A stretch of DNA of 64,000 bases from contig NZ_SOQX01000004.1 in assembly GCF_004366735.1 (NCBI RefSeq), positions 38,697 to 102,696 on the forward strand, written 5' to 3'. Both the position numbers and the translations under genes were made by a program. Positions 41,517-50,444 of this stretch are shown here, in pieces. The stretch is from Thiohalophilus thiocyanatoxydans. Its GTDB lineage: Bacteria; Pseudomonadota; Gammaproteobacteria; UBA6429; Thiohalophilaceae. How positions within the stretch are numbered: position 1 is the stretch's first letter; each line of letters starts with the position of its first letter. Below the pieces are notes generated by a model. It saw only the letters and a list, made by a program, of their open reading frames with translations, searched no databases and had not been told where the DNA came from.

Positions 41517-42419
41517 ATGTCGGTGCCGACTGCCTATATCGGGGTGGTATTGATCTGGTCGACCACACCGCTGGCCATCAAGTGGAGCGGGGAAGGGCCG
41601 GGCTTTTTGTTCGGCGTGGCCGCGCGCATGTGGATCGGTGCGCTGGTCTGTGTGCTGCTGTTAACCCTGTTATCCCGGACTCTGCCGCGCGATCGTCAGG
41701 CACTGAAGAGTTATCTGGCCGGAGGCATTGGCGTGTTCGGCGCGATGACCTCCGTCTACTGGGGCGCGCAGTATATTCCTTCGGGCCTGATCTCGGTGCT
41801 GTTCGGGTTGACCCCGATCGTCACCGGTTTGATGGCGGCATTGTGGCTGAATGAACGGGCCCTGACCCTGCCGAAACTGCTCGGGATACTGCTGGCGCTG
41901 GGTGGATTGATCGTGGTGTTTGCCCGGGGACTGCATCTGGGCGAGCAGGCGGGCTACGGCATTGCGGCCGTGGTGCTGGCGGTCTGCCTGCATTCGCTGA
42001 GCATGGTACTGGTCAAGAAGATCGATGCGCACCTGTCGGGACTGGATTCCACCAGTGGTGCCTTGCTGGTGGCGGCACCCTGTTACCTGCTGGTCTGGTT
42101 GTTGCTGGATGGCCAATGGCCGACGGAGATCGGGGCACGTGCGGCCGGATCGATAGTATATCTCGCCGTATTCGGTTCGGTACTGGGCTTTATTATGTTC
42201 TTTTATGTCCTCAAACAGATTGATGCCAGTCGCGTGGCGCTGGTAACCTTGTTGACACCGGTACTGGCCCTGCTGTTTGGGCGGATATTCAACCAGGAAC
42301 AGATCGGCCTCGAACTCTATCTGGGCGCGGCACTGATCCTGCTGGGGATGGGATTATATCAATGGGGCGAACGGATAATTCGTTATTTGCGCAATCGAAC
42401 CGCGAGCGCTGCGGTGTAA
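41517..42419 (+). CDS. DMT (EamA) family transporter
   Basis: A 300-residue ten-helix DMT exporter with two EamA repeats, related in fold to the gene at 1506 but not closely alike. 'SGLISVLFGLTPIVTGLMAALWLNERALTLPK' and 'VALVTLLTPVLALLFGRIFNQEQIG' are the conserved end segments of each repeat. GGGAG lies eight bases upstream of the ATG. Its TAA shares a base with the mltF start (TAATG), so expression is coupled to mltF. The substrate is unknown. Confidence 0.88.
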   Translation: MSVPTAYIGVVLIWSTTPLAIKWSGEGPGFLFGVAARMWIGALVCVLLLTLLSRTLPRDRQALKSYLAGGIGVFGAMTSVYWGAQYIPSGLISVLFGLTPIVTGLMAALWLNERALTLPKLLGILLALGGLIVVFARGLHLGEQAGYGIAAVVLAVCLHSLSMVLVKKIDAHLSGLDSTSGALLVAAPCYLLVWLLLDGQWPTEIGARAAGSIVYLAVFGSVLGFIMFFYVLKQIDASRVALVTLLTPVLALLFGRIFNQEQIGLELYLGAALILLGMGLYQWGERIIRYLRNRTASAAV

Positions 42420-43765
42420 TGAGCGGTGGTTGGTGTGCTGGTGGACTTTTATTGTTGTCAGTCTCGCTGACCGCCTGTGGCGATGACGCGTATATCACGC
42501 GTATTCAGGAAGAGGGCAAACTGGTGGTGGTCACCCGCAACGCCCCGACCACCTACTATGTGGGTCGTGATGGCGATACCGGTTTTGAATATGAACTGAT
42601 CTCCGCTTTTGCCGAGGAGCTGGGCGTGGAGCTGGAATTGGTCATGAGCGATAATCCGGGCAATATTCTGGGTTTGGTCGCCGAGGGGGAAGCCGATATC
42701 GCCGCAGCCGGATTGACCCGCACCAAACAGCGTCAGGATCGCGTCCTGTTTTCTGACTCTTACCAGGATGTCACCCAACAGGTAGTGTGCCACCGGCGCG
42801 GTGCCCGGCCTTCCGGGCCTGAGGATCTGGTGGGCCTCTCGATCGAAGTCCCCGCCGAAACCAGTTATGTCGAACAATTGAATCGCTTGCAGGAGGAGAC
42901 CCCCGAGCTGGCCTGGGAAGTTCATCCGGAACACAACACCGAATTTCTGCTTGAGAAGGTCTGGAAACGCAAGCTCGATTGCACCGTCGGCGACTCCAAT
43001 ATCGTCGCGGTCAACCAGCGTTACATGCCCGAACTGTCGGTGCGTTTTGAACTCAGCGATCCCCAGCCCCTGGCCTGGGCAATGCCCGCCAATGCAGATG
43101 GACTACAAGACGCGGTGAACGACTGGTTGGATCAGTATGAGGAAGAGGGTCAGCTGCAGGCCCTGATCAATCAGTATTACGGATTCATCGAAGTCTTTGA
43201 TTATGTCGATACCCGGGCGTTTCGGCGCAAGGTTGAACGTGTACTGCCGCAATACCAGAAGCTGTTTCAGGAAGCCGGGAAACAATACGGTATCGACTGG
43301 ACCTTGCTGGCCGCCCAGGCCTATCAGGAGTCCCACTGGAACCGCCACGCCCGAAGTCCCACCGGGGTGCGCGGTATCATGATGTTGACCCAAATCACTG
43401 CCAAAGAGGTGGGAATTCAGAGCCGGCTGGATCCAAAACAGAGTATTATGGGCGGCGCCAAATACCTGGCGAACCTGCGCGGTCGATTACCGGAGGCCAT
43501 CACCGAGCCGGATCGCACCTGGATCGCACTGGCGGCGTATAACGTGGGCATGGGTCATATCTATGACGCGCGCAAGCTGGCACGTAACCAGGGCAAGAAC
43601 CCCAACCTGTGGCACGACTTTCGCGACGTACTGCCGCTGCTCTCGCAGAAAAAATATTACGAGGATCTCAGATACGGTTATGCCCGCGGTAGCGAGCCCG
43701 TGCGTTACGTACGGCGTATTCGCAACTACCACGACATGCTGCTGCAGGCCCTCAAGGTCGAATAG
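42419..43765 (+). CDS. mltF: Membrane-bound lytic murein transglycosylase F
   Basis: A 448-residue lipoprotein: signal with L-T-A-C and lipidated Cys20, then a periplasmic SBP-type (bacterial solute-binding 3) domain and a C-terminal SLT lysozyme-like domain with 'AYQESHWNRHARSPTGVRGIMMLT', where the first Glu is catalytic. The two-domain order matches MltF, which cleaves peptidoglycan. The start is an ATG at 42419 inside the TAATG overlap with the transporter gene; an earlier start at 42362 would lie within the transporter. Confidence 0.92.
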   Translation: MSGGWCAGGLLLLSVSLTACGDDAYITRIQEEGKLVVVTRNAPTTYYVGRDGDTGFEYELISAFAEELGVELELVMSDNPGNILGLVAEGEADIAAAGLTRTKQRQDRVLFSDSYQDVTQQVVCHRRGARPSGPEDLVGLSIEVPAETSYVEQLNRLQEETPELAWEVHPEHNTEFLLEKVWKRKLDCTVGDSNIVAVNQRYMPELSVRFELSDPQPLAWAMPANADGLQDAVNDWLDQYEEEGQLQALINQYYGFIEVFDYVDTRAFRRKVERVLPQYQKLFQEAGKQYGIDWTLLAAQAYQESHWNRHARSPTGVRGIMMLTQITAKEVGIQSRLDPKQSIMGGAKYLANLRGRLPEAITEPDRTWIALAAYNVGMGHIYDARKLARNQGKNPNLWHDFRDVLPLLSQKKYYEDLRYGYARGSEPVRYVRRIRNYHDMLLQALKVE

Positions 43766-43800
43766 CCCTTCGGGCAGGGACGAGGTACGAGTAAAAAAAC

Positions 43801-43978
43801 TCACCACGAAGACTCGAAGACACGAAGAAAAACTTATCAATCTTTGCTTTTCAGCGTTCAGGTGTCTTTTCAAAGCTCGTTGAGCCTGAGAGCGTTATGA
43901 TTGCGCTACAAGATACAGGAGTACGAAGACACACTATAGAGTTTTTCTTTCTTCGTGTCTTCGAGTCTTCGTGGTGAT
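43801..43978. repeat. Inverted pair of CACGAAGACACGAAG-type repeats
   Basis: CCACGAAGACTCGAAGACACGAAG (43804 on) faces TTCTTCGTGTCTTCGAGTCTTCGTGG (to 43975) across about 110 bp. It lies between the convergent mltF and ispG genes. The same word pair recurs at 63600-63670. Confidence 0.85.
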
Positions 43979-45207
43979 CACTTCCGGTTCCCGGCGTAGT
44001 GGCGCTGGATGTAGTCGTCGATGATCTGCTGGAATTCGCCGGCGATGTTGTCGCCCTTGAGGGTCACGGTTTTCTCGCCGTCCACGTAGACCGGGGCGAC
44101 CGGTTTTTCGCCGGTGCCGGGCAGGCTGATGCCGATGTTGGCGTGTTTGCTTTCACCCGGCCCGTTGACCACGCAACCCATGACCGCCACGGATAATTCT
44201 TCCACGCCCTGATATTGTTCACGCCACGTCGGCATTTGCCGACGCAGGTAACCTTGTATATCCATCGCCAGTTGCTGGAAGTAGGTGCTGGAGGTGCGGC
44301 CGCAGCCGGGGCAGGCGATGACCATCGGGGTGAAGGCGCGCAGCCCCATGGATTGCAGGATCTCCTGCGCCACCATCACTTCCTGGCAGCGATCGCCGCC
44401 GGGCTCCGGGGTCAGGGAGATACGAATCGTGTCGCCGATCCCCTGTTGCAACAGCACGGAGAGCGCCGCGCTGGAGGCGGCAATGCCCTTGGAGCCCATG
44501 CCGGCTTCGGTCAGGCCCAGGTGCAGCGGGTAATCACATTGGGCCGAGAGATCCTGGTAGACCCGGATCAGATCCTGCACCCCGCTCATCTTGCAGGAGA
44601 GAATAATCCGGTCATGTGGCAGGCCCAGCTCCTCGGCCTGCCGGGCACTCTCCAGCGCCGAGGTAACCACCGCCGCGTGCATCAGCGCGGTCGGTTCGCG
44701 CGGTTCGGGCCGTTTCGCATTCTCGTCCATCATTCGCGCCAGCAGGTTCTGATCCAGCGAGCCCCAGTTGACCCCGATGCGCACTGGCTTGTCGTACTCG
44801 ATGGCGACCTCGATCAGGCGAGCAAACTGCTCGTCGCGCTTCTTGCCCTTGCCCACGTTGCCGGGATTGATGCGGTATTTGCTCAACGCGGCAGCGCAGT
44901 CGGGATAATCGCTCAGCAGCTTGTGGCCGTTGAAGTGAAAGTCACCTACCAGGGGGGTGGTGCAGCCGGTCCTGTCCAGTGCTTCGCGGATACGGGGAAC
45001 CGCCGCGGCGGCCTCGGCGCTGTTGACGGTAATGCGCACCAGTTCGGAGCCGGCCTGGCTCAGTTCGCGCACCTGCTGGACCGTGGCGGCCACATCGGCG
45101 GTGTCGGTATTGGTCATCGACTGCACCACGATCGGGGCGTCACCGCCCACCGTGACGTGGCCGACCTGGACGGGAACCGTGTGCTGGCGTTGAACCGGAT
45201 TGCTCAT
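43978..45207 (-). CDS. ispG: 4-hydroxy-3-methylbut-2-enyl diphosphate synthase
   Basis: A 409-residue IspG (GcpE), a [4Fe-4S] enzyme of the MEP isoprenoid pathway that converts 2-C-methyl-D-erythritol cyclodiphosphate to HMBPP. Iron-sulfur cysteines lie in '[13 protein letters not shown]' and '[22 protein letters not shown]'. The TIM barrel start '[44 protein letters not shown]' is typical. It is somewhat longer than E. coli IspG (372). Confidence 0.95.
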   Translation of the reverse strand: MSNPVQRQHTVPVQVGHVTVGGDAPIVVQSMTNTDTADVAATVQQVRELSQAGSELVRITVNSAEAAAAVPRIREALDRTGCTTPLVGDFHFNGHKLLSDYPDCAAALSKYRINPGNVGKGKKRDEQFARLIEVAIEYDKPVRIGVNWGSLDQNLLARMMDENAKRPEPREPTALMHAAVVTSALESARQAEELGLPHDRIILSCKMSGVQDLIRVYQDLSAQCDYPLHLGLTEAGMGSKGIAASSAALSVLLQQGIGDTIRISLTPEPGGDRCQEVMVAQEILQSMGLRAFTPMVIACPGCGRTSSTYFQQLAMDIQGYLRRQMPTWREQYQGVEELSVAVMGCVVNGPGESKHANIGISLPGTGEKPVAPVYVDGEKTVTLKGDNIAGEFQQIIDDYIQRHYAGNRK

Positions 45208-45398
45208 GCTATCTGTAAGCCATTGACCGCAAAGGCAGGATCATACCATATCCGTTTTAAATCAGCGGGGCCTGGCGCAAAATTTTGACTGCACCAGGGG
45301 CCGCCCGGTTGGCTCCGAATAACCCGCCGTCCAGCGCCATTGCCGGGGAAACAGGCAATTTCCGCGCAATCGCTCATACAAAACCGGTGTAAACCCTA

Positions 45399-45404
45399 TA
45401 TAAT
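45399..45404 (+). promoter_or_regulatory. Putative -10 box of the methyltransferase gene
   Basis: A perfect TATAAT, about 47 bp before the ATG at 45452, in the gap between divergent ispG and the methyltransferase gene. No good -35 is found at the right distance, so support is partial. Confidence 0.4.
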
Positions 45405-45451
45405 AGCGCCCGAAATACGAATACCAACGCAATCGAAACAGGGGACAGGAA

Positions 45452-46294
45452 ATGGCAAAACAACAGGCAGGCAACAAACCGACCATGGCCGATCAGGCGG
45501 ACCGGCATGTGTTGTACCAGAAGTCGGTGCAGGCCCCGGAGGCGGAAGTCGCCTTCTTTGACCAGGTGTTCCCGGAATTGCGCGGCCGCAAGGCCCTGAC
45601 CATGAAAGAAGATTTCTGCGGCACGGCCTACCTGGCCGCCGAGTGGTGCAAATCGGATCCGCAACGTACCGCCATTGGCGTGGATTATGACGAAGAGACC
45701 GTCGAGTGGGGCCGCAAGCACAACATCGAGGCCGAAGGCGGCGATCTGGCCGATCGCATCACCCTGCATATCGACGATGTGCGCAATGTCACCGAGCCGA
45801 AGGTGGATATCGTCTGCGCCTTCAACTTCAGCTACTGCCTGTTCGAGAAGCGCAATGAGCTGATCGACTACTTTAAAAAGGCCCGCGAAAGCCTGGTGGA
45901 CGACGGCCTGTTGATCCTGGACCTGTTCGGCGGTACCGAGTGCGAGGACGTGGTCGAAGAAGAGACCGAGATCGAGGACGAGCCGGCCACCTACATCTGG
46001 GAGCATGTCGCCTTCAATCCCATCGACCACCACATGAAATGCGCCATCCACTTCGAATTCGACGATGGCTCGCGCATGCAAAACGCCTTCACCTACGAAT
46101 GGCGCCTTTGGGCCATCCCCGAAGTCCGCGAACTTCTCGAAGAAGCCGGGTTCAGCAAGTCACGGGTCTACTGGGAAAAATACGAAGATAGCGATGACGA
46201 CGATGACGAGCTGGAAGGCACCGGTGAATACGAAGAAGTCACCGAAGTGGAAAACCAGGAATCCTGGATGATCTACATCGTCGCCGAGAAATAA
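45452..46294 (+). CDS. SAM-dependent methyltransferase (class I)
   Basis: A 280-residue class I methyltransferase. The SAM-binding region is 'LTMKEDFCGTAYLAAEWCK' followed by 'AIGVDYDEETVEWGRKH', and 'VDIVCAFNFSYCLFE' forms the next strand. The C-terminal part is highly acidic, including a run of Asp residues near residue 250. The target is unknown. It is a complete, single-gene unit divergent from ispG. Confidence 0.85.
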   Translation: MAKQQAGNKPTMADQADRHVLYQKSVQAPEAEVAFFDQVFPELRGRKALTMKEDFCGTAYLAAEWCKSDPQRTAIGVDYDEETVEWGRKHNIEAEGGDLADRITLHIDDVRNVTEPKVDIVCAFNFSYCLFEKRNELIDYFKKARESLVDDGLLILDLFGGTECEDVVEEETEIEDEPATYIWEHVAFNPIDHHMKCAIHFEFDDGSRMQNAFTYEWRLWAIPEVRELLEEAGFSKSRVYWEKYEDSDDDDDELEGTGEYEEVTEVENQESWMIYIVAEK

Positions 46295-46588
46295 TGCGTT
46301 GAACGGCAGGCATGGTCTGCCGTTGGATCATTTCCTAGGGTACTGGAAAACAACGCGGAGGACGCAGAGGCGCAAAGGCGCGGAGCAAAACATGGATGTT
46401 TGCCCTGATTGGTATTGTTAGTCAGCCAATTTCATAAGCGAATAACAGATTATCGTGCTTTGTCAAAGCTTCTAGCAGGATAACTTTGTTCGCTGTAGAA
46501 GTAGAACGACAAATCAAGTAATTTTTTTATCTCCGCGGCTCCGCGGCTCCGCGTCTCTGCGACCTCCGCGTTAACTCCCACCGAATTA
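46295..46588. repeat. Intergenic inverted CGCGGAG / CTCCGCG repeats
   Basis: AACGCGGAGGACGCAGAGGCGCAAAGGCGCGGAG (46351 on, shown in parts: AACGCGGAGGACGCAGAG then GCGCAAAGGCGCGGAG) faces CTCCGCGGCTCCGCGGCTCC and TCTGCGACCTCCGCGTTAA around 46530-46575. About 150 AT-richer bases lie between, in which I see no gene. Confidence 0.8.
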
Positions 46589-47293
46589 TCAATCGTCCGC
46601 CGGCTCGGCATGGTAAGGCTCTTCCCGGACGCGGTCGTGGATGTGCATGCGGTAATCGACGAATTTGTCTTTGTCGTGGAAGTGCATGAAGGGATTGCCC
46701 TGGACCTGTTCTTCCATGGTTGCGGTGGTCTGATCCGCGTAGTTGTGGCCGGGGAGGGTGACGGTGTTGCCGGGCAGTTTGGCCAGTTTACGCAGGGTGT
46801 CGTACATCTGCTCCGGATCGCCGCCGCTCAAATCACACCTTCCGCAGCCCCAGACGAACATGGTATCGCCGGTGATCAGTTGATCGTGAATGTGATAGCA
46901 GGCCGAGCCGGGGGTGTGGCCGGGGGTGTGTAATATCTGTATCTCGGTGTCGCCTACCTTGATGCGATCGCCGCCATGATGCAGGGTCGGCAGTGTCAGG
47001 TGCTTGCCCCAGAACTCGGCCTCGGGTTTGAGCAGGTGCAGTTGCGCATCGTATTTTTGCAACACCTGTTCGATGCCATTGATATGATCGTGGTGGCTGT
47101 GGGTGAGCAGAATGTCGCTGATGCTGATGCCCCGCTGTTCGGCCAGGGCGAGAATTTGGTGGACATCCCAGGCCGGATCCACCACCGCGGCACGCCCGCT
47201 GCCATGGTCGGTAAGCACGTAGATGAAATTCTCCATCGGCCCCAGTTCCAGCGCGTCGATACTGTACTGGTCATTGTTCACAATCCGGGTCAT
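46589..47293 (-). CDS. MBL-fold hydrolase, glyoxalase II-like
   Basis: A 234-residue metallo-beta-lactamase-fold hydrolase with the metal-binding motif T-H65-S-H67-H-D69-H70 and a later 'HTPGHTPGSACYH' and 'GHNYAD' segments, as in glyoxalase II (GloB) and related thioesterases. GloB hydrolyses S-lactoylglutathione made by glyoxalase I (31 kb). Length is slightly below E. coli GloB (251) and the C-terminal glutathione-binding domain seems shortened, so the substrate is not certain. AGGAGGC precedes the ATG at 47293. Confidence 0.82.
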   Translation of the reverse strand: MTRIVNNDQYSIDALELGPMENFIYVLTDHGSGRAAVVDPAWDVHQILALAEQRGISISDILLTHSHHDHINGIEQVLQKYDAQLHLLKPEAEFWGKHLTLPTLHHGGDRIKVGDTEIQILHTPGHTPGSACYHIHDQLITGDTMFVWGCGRCDLSGGDPEQMYDTLRKLAKLPGNTVTLPGHNYADQTTATMEEQVQGNPFMHFHDKDKFVDYRMHIHDRVREEPYHAEPADD

Positions 47294-47536
47294 GGCCTGC
47301 CTCCTGTTCCGTTCATCAGGCCTATCATAGGCCAATCGCCCCGACGGATAAAACCCGTTTTAAAACTTGGTTATCACAGCTGACACGAAGGAGAAGCATC
47401 AATTCATCAAAATCTCTGTGACCTTTGTGTCCCCCCGGAGGACATAAATCCTCTGCGGTGAAATTATCCTGACAAGGGTTCGGATCCGGGCCGGGAAAGG
47501 GTAAACTGTCGGGCCGTTTGATTTTTGGAGCAGGGC

Positions 47537-48193
47537 ATGGAACCGGATTTCTGGCACGAGCGTTGGGAAAATAACCTGATCGGGTTTCATCTCGATGAGG
47601 TGCATCCCCATTTGCGCGAGCACTGGGACAGCCTGGCCGTGAAACCGGGCGGTCGCGTGCTGGTGCCGTTGTCCGGCAAGAGTCTGGATCTTATCTGGCT
47701 GGCCGAGCAGGGTTATGAGGTGATCGGAGTGGAGATCAGCCCCGTTGCGGTGAAGAACTTCTTTGCCGAGAATCACCTCAGAACGCAACGGATTGCCAAT
47801 GCCCGTTGCGATACCTGGAAAAGCGCTTCGATTACCCTGCTGTGCGGCGATCTGTTCGAACTGACAGCCGGGGACATCGGCCCGATCGATGCGGTGTATG
47901 ATCGGGCATCACTGATCGCCCTGCCGCCGGCCATGCGCCGCGCTTATGTCGAGACTCTGGATCAGCTCGTTCCGACCGTCGCCCCGCACCTGTTGATTAC
48001 CCTGGATTACGATCCCGCCAGGATGGACGGTCCGCCTTTTGCCGTAAGCGAGGCCGAGATTCAGGCGTTGTACAGCGAACGTTATCAGATCGATTGCCTG
48101 CAAACGGATGACGCGCTGGCCCGGAACGAGCGCTTCAAGAAGCGGGGGCTCGACTGGCTCAGGGAGTCGGTATACCGGCTGACCCCGCTCTGA
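47537..48193 (+). CDS. tpm: Thiopurine S-methyltransferase (Tpm)
   Basis: A 218-residue TPMT-family methyltransferase. 'DFWHERWENNLIGFHLDEVHPHL' at the start and 'RVLVPLSGKSLDLIWLAEQGYEVIGVEISPVAVKNFF' (SAM site) are diagnostic. Bacterial Tpm methylates thiopurines, and also selenium and tellurium oxyanions to volatile methyl forms, giving tolerance. A TTG at 47525 extends the frame by four codons, but the ATG is better placed. Confidence 0.92.
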   Translation: MEPDFWHERWENNLIGFHLDEVHPHLREHWDSLAVKPGGRVLVPLSGKSLDLIWLAEQGYEVIGVEISPVAVKNFFAENHLRTQRIANARCDTWKSASITLLCGDLFELTAGDIGPIDAVYDRASLIALPPAMRRAYVETLDQLVPTVAPHLLITLDYDPARMDGPPFAVSEAEIQALYSERYQIDCLQTDDALARNERFKKRGLDWLRESVYRLTPL

Positions 48194-48288
48194 ACCGGCT
48201 GAAAGTCACTAAAACTGGTTGGCAGCGGGGAGCGATAAGCTCTCTATCGACCTGAAAACAAAGAAAAACAAGCAGGGAACCTCGCAGC

Positions 48289-48912
48289 ATGAAACAGGGT
48301 GTGACAGGTATTATGTTGTCATTGGGCCTCCTGTGGGCGACAGGGCCCGCTCAGGCGGCTGAGTATTATCTCTATCAGTTGCCCGATGGCTCGCGCACCA
48401 TCACCGATCACCCCAAACTTGATAGCGACCACAAACTGGTATGCAAGAGCCGCAATCCGGTGAGTCTGGAACGTTACGCCGCCGGTCACAACAGTTTCAA
48501 TACCGCGCCGGCGGCCAACTATTTACGTTTCGAGAACATCATTTACACCGTGGCCAATCAGCACCAGATCGACGCCGCTCTGATCAAGGCGGTGATCCAT
48601 ACCGAATCCTTTTTCAACCCCAACGCCACCTCCCACAAGGGCGCCTCCGGGTTGATGCAGCTGATGCCGGCTACCGCCGAGCGCTACGGCGTGACCGACC
48701 TCTACAGTCCGCAGCAGAACATCGAAGGCGGGGTGCGCTATCTGCGGGATCTGATGCTGCGCTATCCCGAGCAGATCAAGCTGACTCTGGCCGCCTACAA
48801 TGCCGGGGAAGAGGCCGTCGACCACTACCAGGGCATCCCGCCGTATCCCGAAACCCGCAAATACGTAAAAAAAGTCCTGGAAAAACGCGCGTTTTACAGT
48901 AATTGGCCCTAG
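48289..48912 (+). CDS. Lytic transglycosylase domain protein, periplasmic
   Basis: A 207-residue exported protein: signal peptide ending A-Q-A-A (about residue 23), a short N-terminal domain, and an SLT lysozyme-like domain with catalytic Glu106 in 'IHTESFFNPNATSHKGASGLMQLMPATAERYGV'. 'LTLAAYNAGEEAV' follows. It is a small transglycosylase, about the size of MltE or phage-type enzymes, predicted to act on peptidoglycan in the periplasm. It is the third transglycosylase gene in the window. Confidence 0.88.
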   Translation: MKQGVTGIMLSLGLLWATGPAQAAEYYLYQLPDGSRTITDHPKLDSDHKLVCKSRNPVSLERYAAGHNSFNTAPAANYLRFENIIYTVANQHQIDAALIKAVIHTESFFNPNATSHKGASGLMQLMPATAERYGVTDLYSPQQNIEGGVRYLRDLMLRYPEQIKLTLAAYNAGEEAVDHYQGIPPYPETRKYVKKVLEKRAFYSNWP

Positions 48913-48924
48913 ATAAATAAAGGG

Positions 48925-49080
48925 ACGAGGTACGAGTAACGAGTGACGAGGAAAAGCGGGGCAAAGACCCTGCTTTTTTATGTCCAGTAATACTGGCGAA
49001 AATCGGAGCTCGGGTTGATATAATTAATTTAAAGAACTTCGCGTTCCTCTGCGTCTTTGCGCCTCTGCGTTGAGATCGTT
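48925..49080. repeat. Short tandem GACGAG-type repeats and CGCAGAG element
   Basis: GGGACGAGGTACGAGTAACGAGTGACGAGG at 48923-48953 (units GACGAG/TACGAG, in parts under 20 bases) follows the transglycosylase gene, and CTTCGCGTTCCTCTGCGTC plus TTTGCGCCTCTGCGTT lies at 49036-49075, before dinB. No gene is seen between them. Confidence 0.65.
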
Positions 49081-49104
49081 TGTCGAGTTTAGGCGGGTTG
49101 CTGC

Positions 49105-50271
49105 ATGGCTATTTTGCACGTAGATATGGATGCGTTCTACGCCTCGGTGGAGGTGCGTGAGAATCCGGCGCTGGCGGGCAGGCCGGTGATCGTCGGCGGT
49201 GCGGCCGAGGGGCGCGGGGTGGTGGCGGCGGCCAGTTATGCGGCGCGCAAGTTCGGGGTACACAGCGCCATGCCCATGGCCCGGGCCCTGCGGCTGTGTC
49301 CCGATGCGGTGCAACTGCCGCCGCGACTCGCTTTATACAGTGAGATTTCGCAGCAGATTCGGGCCATTTTCGCCCGCTATACCCCCGAGATCGAACCCCT
49401 GTCGCTGGATGAGGCGTTTCTCGATGTCACGGCCAGTGAAACCCTGTTCGGCTCGCCGGTGACCATTGCCCGGCGGATCAAGCAGGACATTCGCGACGAG
49501 CTGTCGCTGGTCGCCTCGGTCGGCATTGCGCCCAACAAGTTTCTGGCCAAGATCGCCTCGGACCTCGACAAGCCCGACGGCCTGGTCGAGGTGCCGACGG
49601 ACGGGATTCAGGTCTTTCTGGATCCCTTGCCGGTGACCCGTCTGTGGGGCGTGGGCAAGGTGACCGGCGGGGAGTTTGATCGCCTCGGAATCAAGACCAT
49701 CGCCCAGGTGCGCGGGTTGAGCCGGGAATTTTTACAGCGCGAGTTTGGCAAGTTCGGCCTCCACCTGTGGGAACTGGCACACGGCCGGGATCCCCGCCCG
49801 GTGGTCAGTGATCATCAGGCCAAGTCGATCTCCATGGAAAACACCTTTGCTGTGGATGTCGGTGATAAAGCGATATTGCGCGCCTGGCTGATGGATATGG
49901 GCGAGCAGGTCGCCTACCGTCTGCGGCGCCAGGATTTTTACGGGCGTACCGTGCAGATCAAGCTGCGCTTTGCCGATTTTAAAACCCTCACCCGCGCCCA
50001 CACGCTTGATACAGCTACCCGTTCCACGCGCGAGATCTGCCAGGCGGCACTGACGTTGCTGGATGACGCCCTGTCCGTCACCAGCGCACCGGTGCGGCTG
50101 CTCGGCGTCGGCGTCACCGGCCTCTGCGACGAGCCGCCGGTGCAGCAGGGCGATCTGTTTGCCGGTGGGGAGACGGCCCCGGACAAACAACGGGAACTCG
50201 ACGAACTGGCGGATGCCATCAACAACCGTTTCGGCAAACAGCAGTTGCGCCGGGGTGGCGGATTTCATTAA
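49105..50271 (+). CDS. dinB: DNA polymerase IV
   Basis: A 388-residue Y-family translesion DNA polymerase, error-prone and damage-inducible in many bacteria. The N-terminal 'ILHVDMDAFYASVEV' supplies catalytic aspartates, 'LSLDEAFLDVT' the catalytic acidic pair in the palm, 'ASVGIAPNKFLAKIASDLDKPDG' is the fingers/palm signature, and the C-terminal little-finger domain is complete. It ends with a short extension compared with E. coli DinB (351). No SOS box was checked by search. Confidence 0.95.
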   Translation: MAILHVDMDAFYASVEVRENPALAGRPVIVGGAAEGRGVVAAASYAARKFGVHSAMPMARALRLCPDAVQLPPRLALYSEISQQIRAIFARYTPEIEPLSLDEAFLDVTASETLFGSPVTIARRIKQDIRDELSLVASVGIAPNKFLAKIASDLDKPDGLVEVPTDGIQVFLDPLPVTRLWGVGKVTGGEFDRLGIKTIAQVRGLSREFLQREFGKFGLHLWELAHGRDPRPVVSDHQAKSISMENTFAVDVGDKAILRAWLMDMGEQVAYRLRRQDFYGRTVQIKLRFADFKTLTRAHTLDTATRSTREICQAALTLLDDALSVTSAPVRLLGVGVTGLCDEPPVQQGDLFAGGETAPDKQRELDELADAINNRFGKQQLRRGGGFH

Positions 50272-50277
50272 GTGAAG

Positions 50278-50312
50278 TTGGCAGTTGGCAGTTGGCAGTC
50301 TACAGTCGGCAG
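50278..50312. repeat. Heptamer tandem repeat (TTGGCAG)
   Basis: GTTGGCAGTTGGCAGTTGGC then AGTCTACAGTCGGCAGTCG, i.e. a 7-bp unit repeated three times perfectly and then degenerating, in the dinB-pepN gap. It is like the CAGAACT and CGAGTCC arrays elsewhere. Confidence 0.8.
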
Positions 50313-50444
50313 TCGTGAGGGGCAGGGGCTGGTTCGTGGAGTCATCTGTTGACGTATTGAACGCTCATGCTTTGGACGCCTCACGCCCGCACGCTTCCTG
50401 GGTTACAATAGGACAAAGTAGCACCATATATTTAAGGAGTACTC

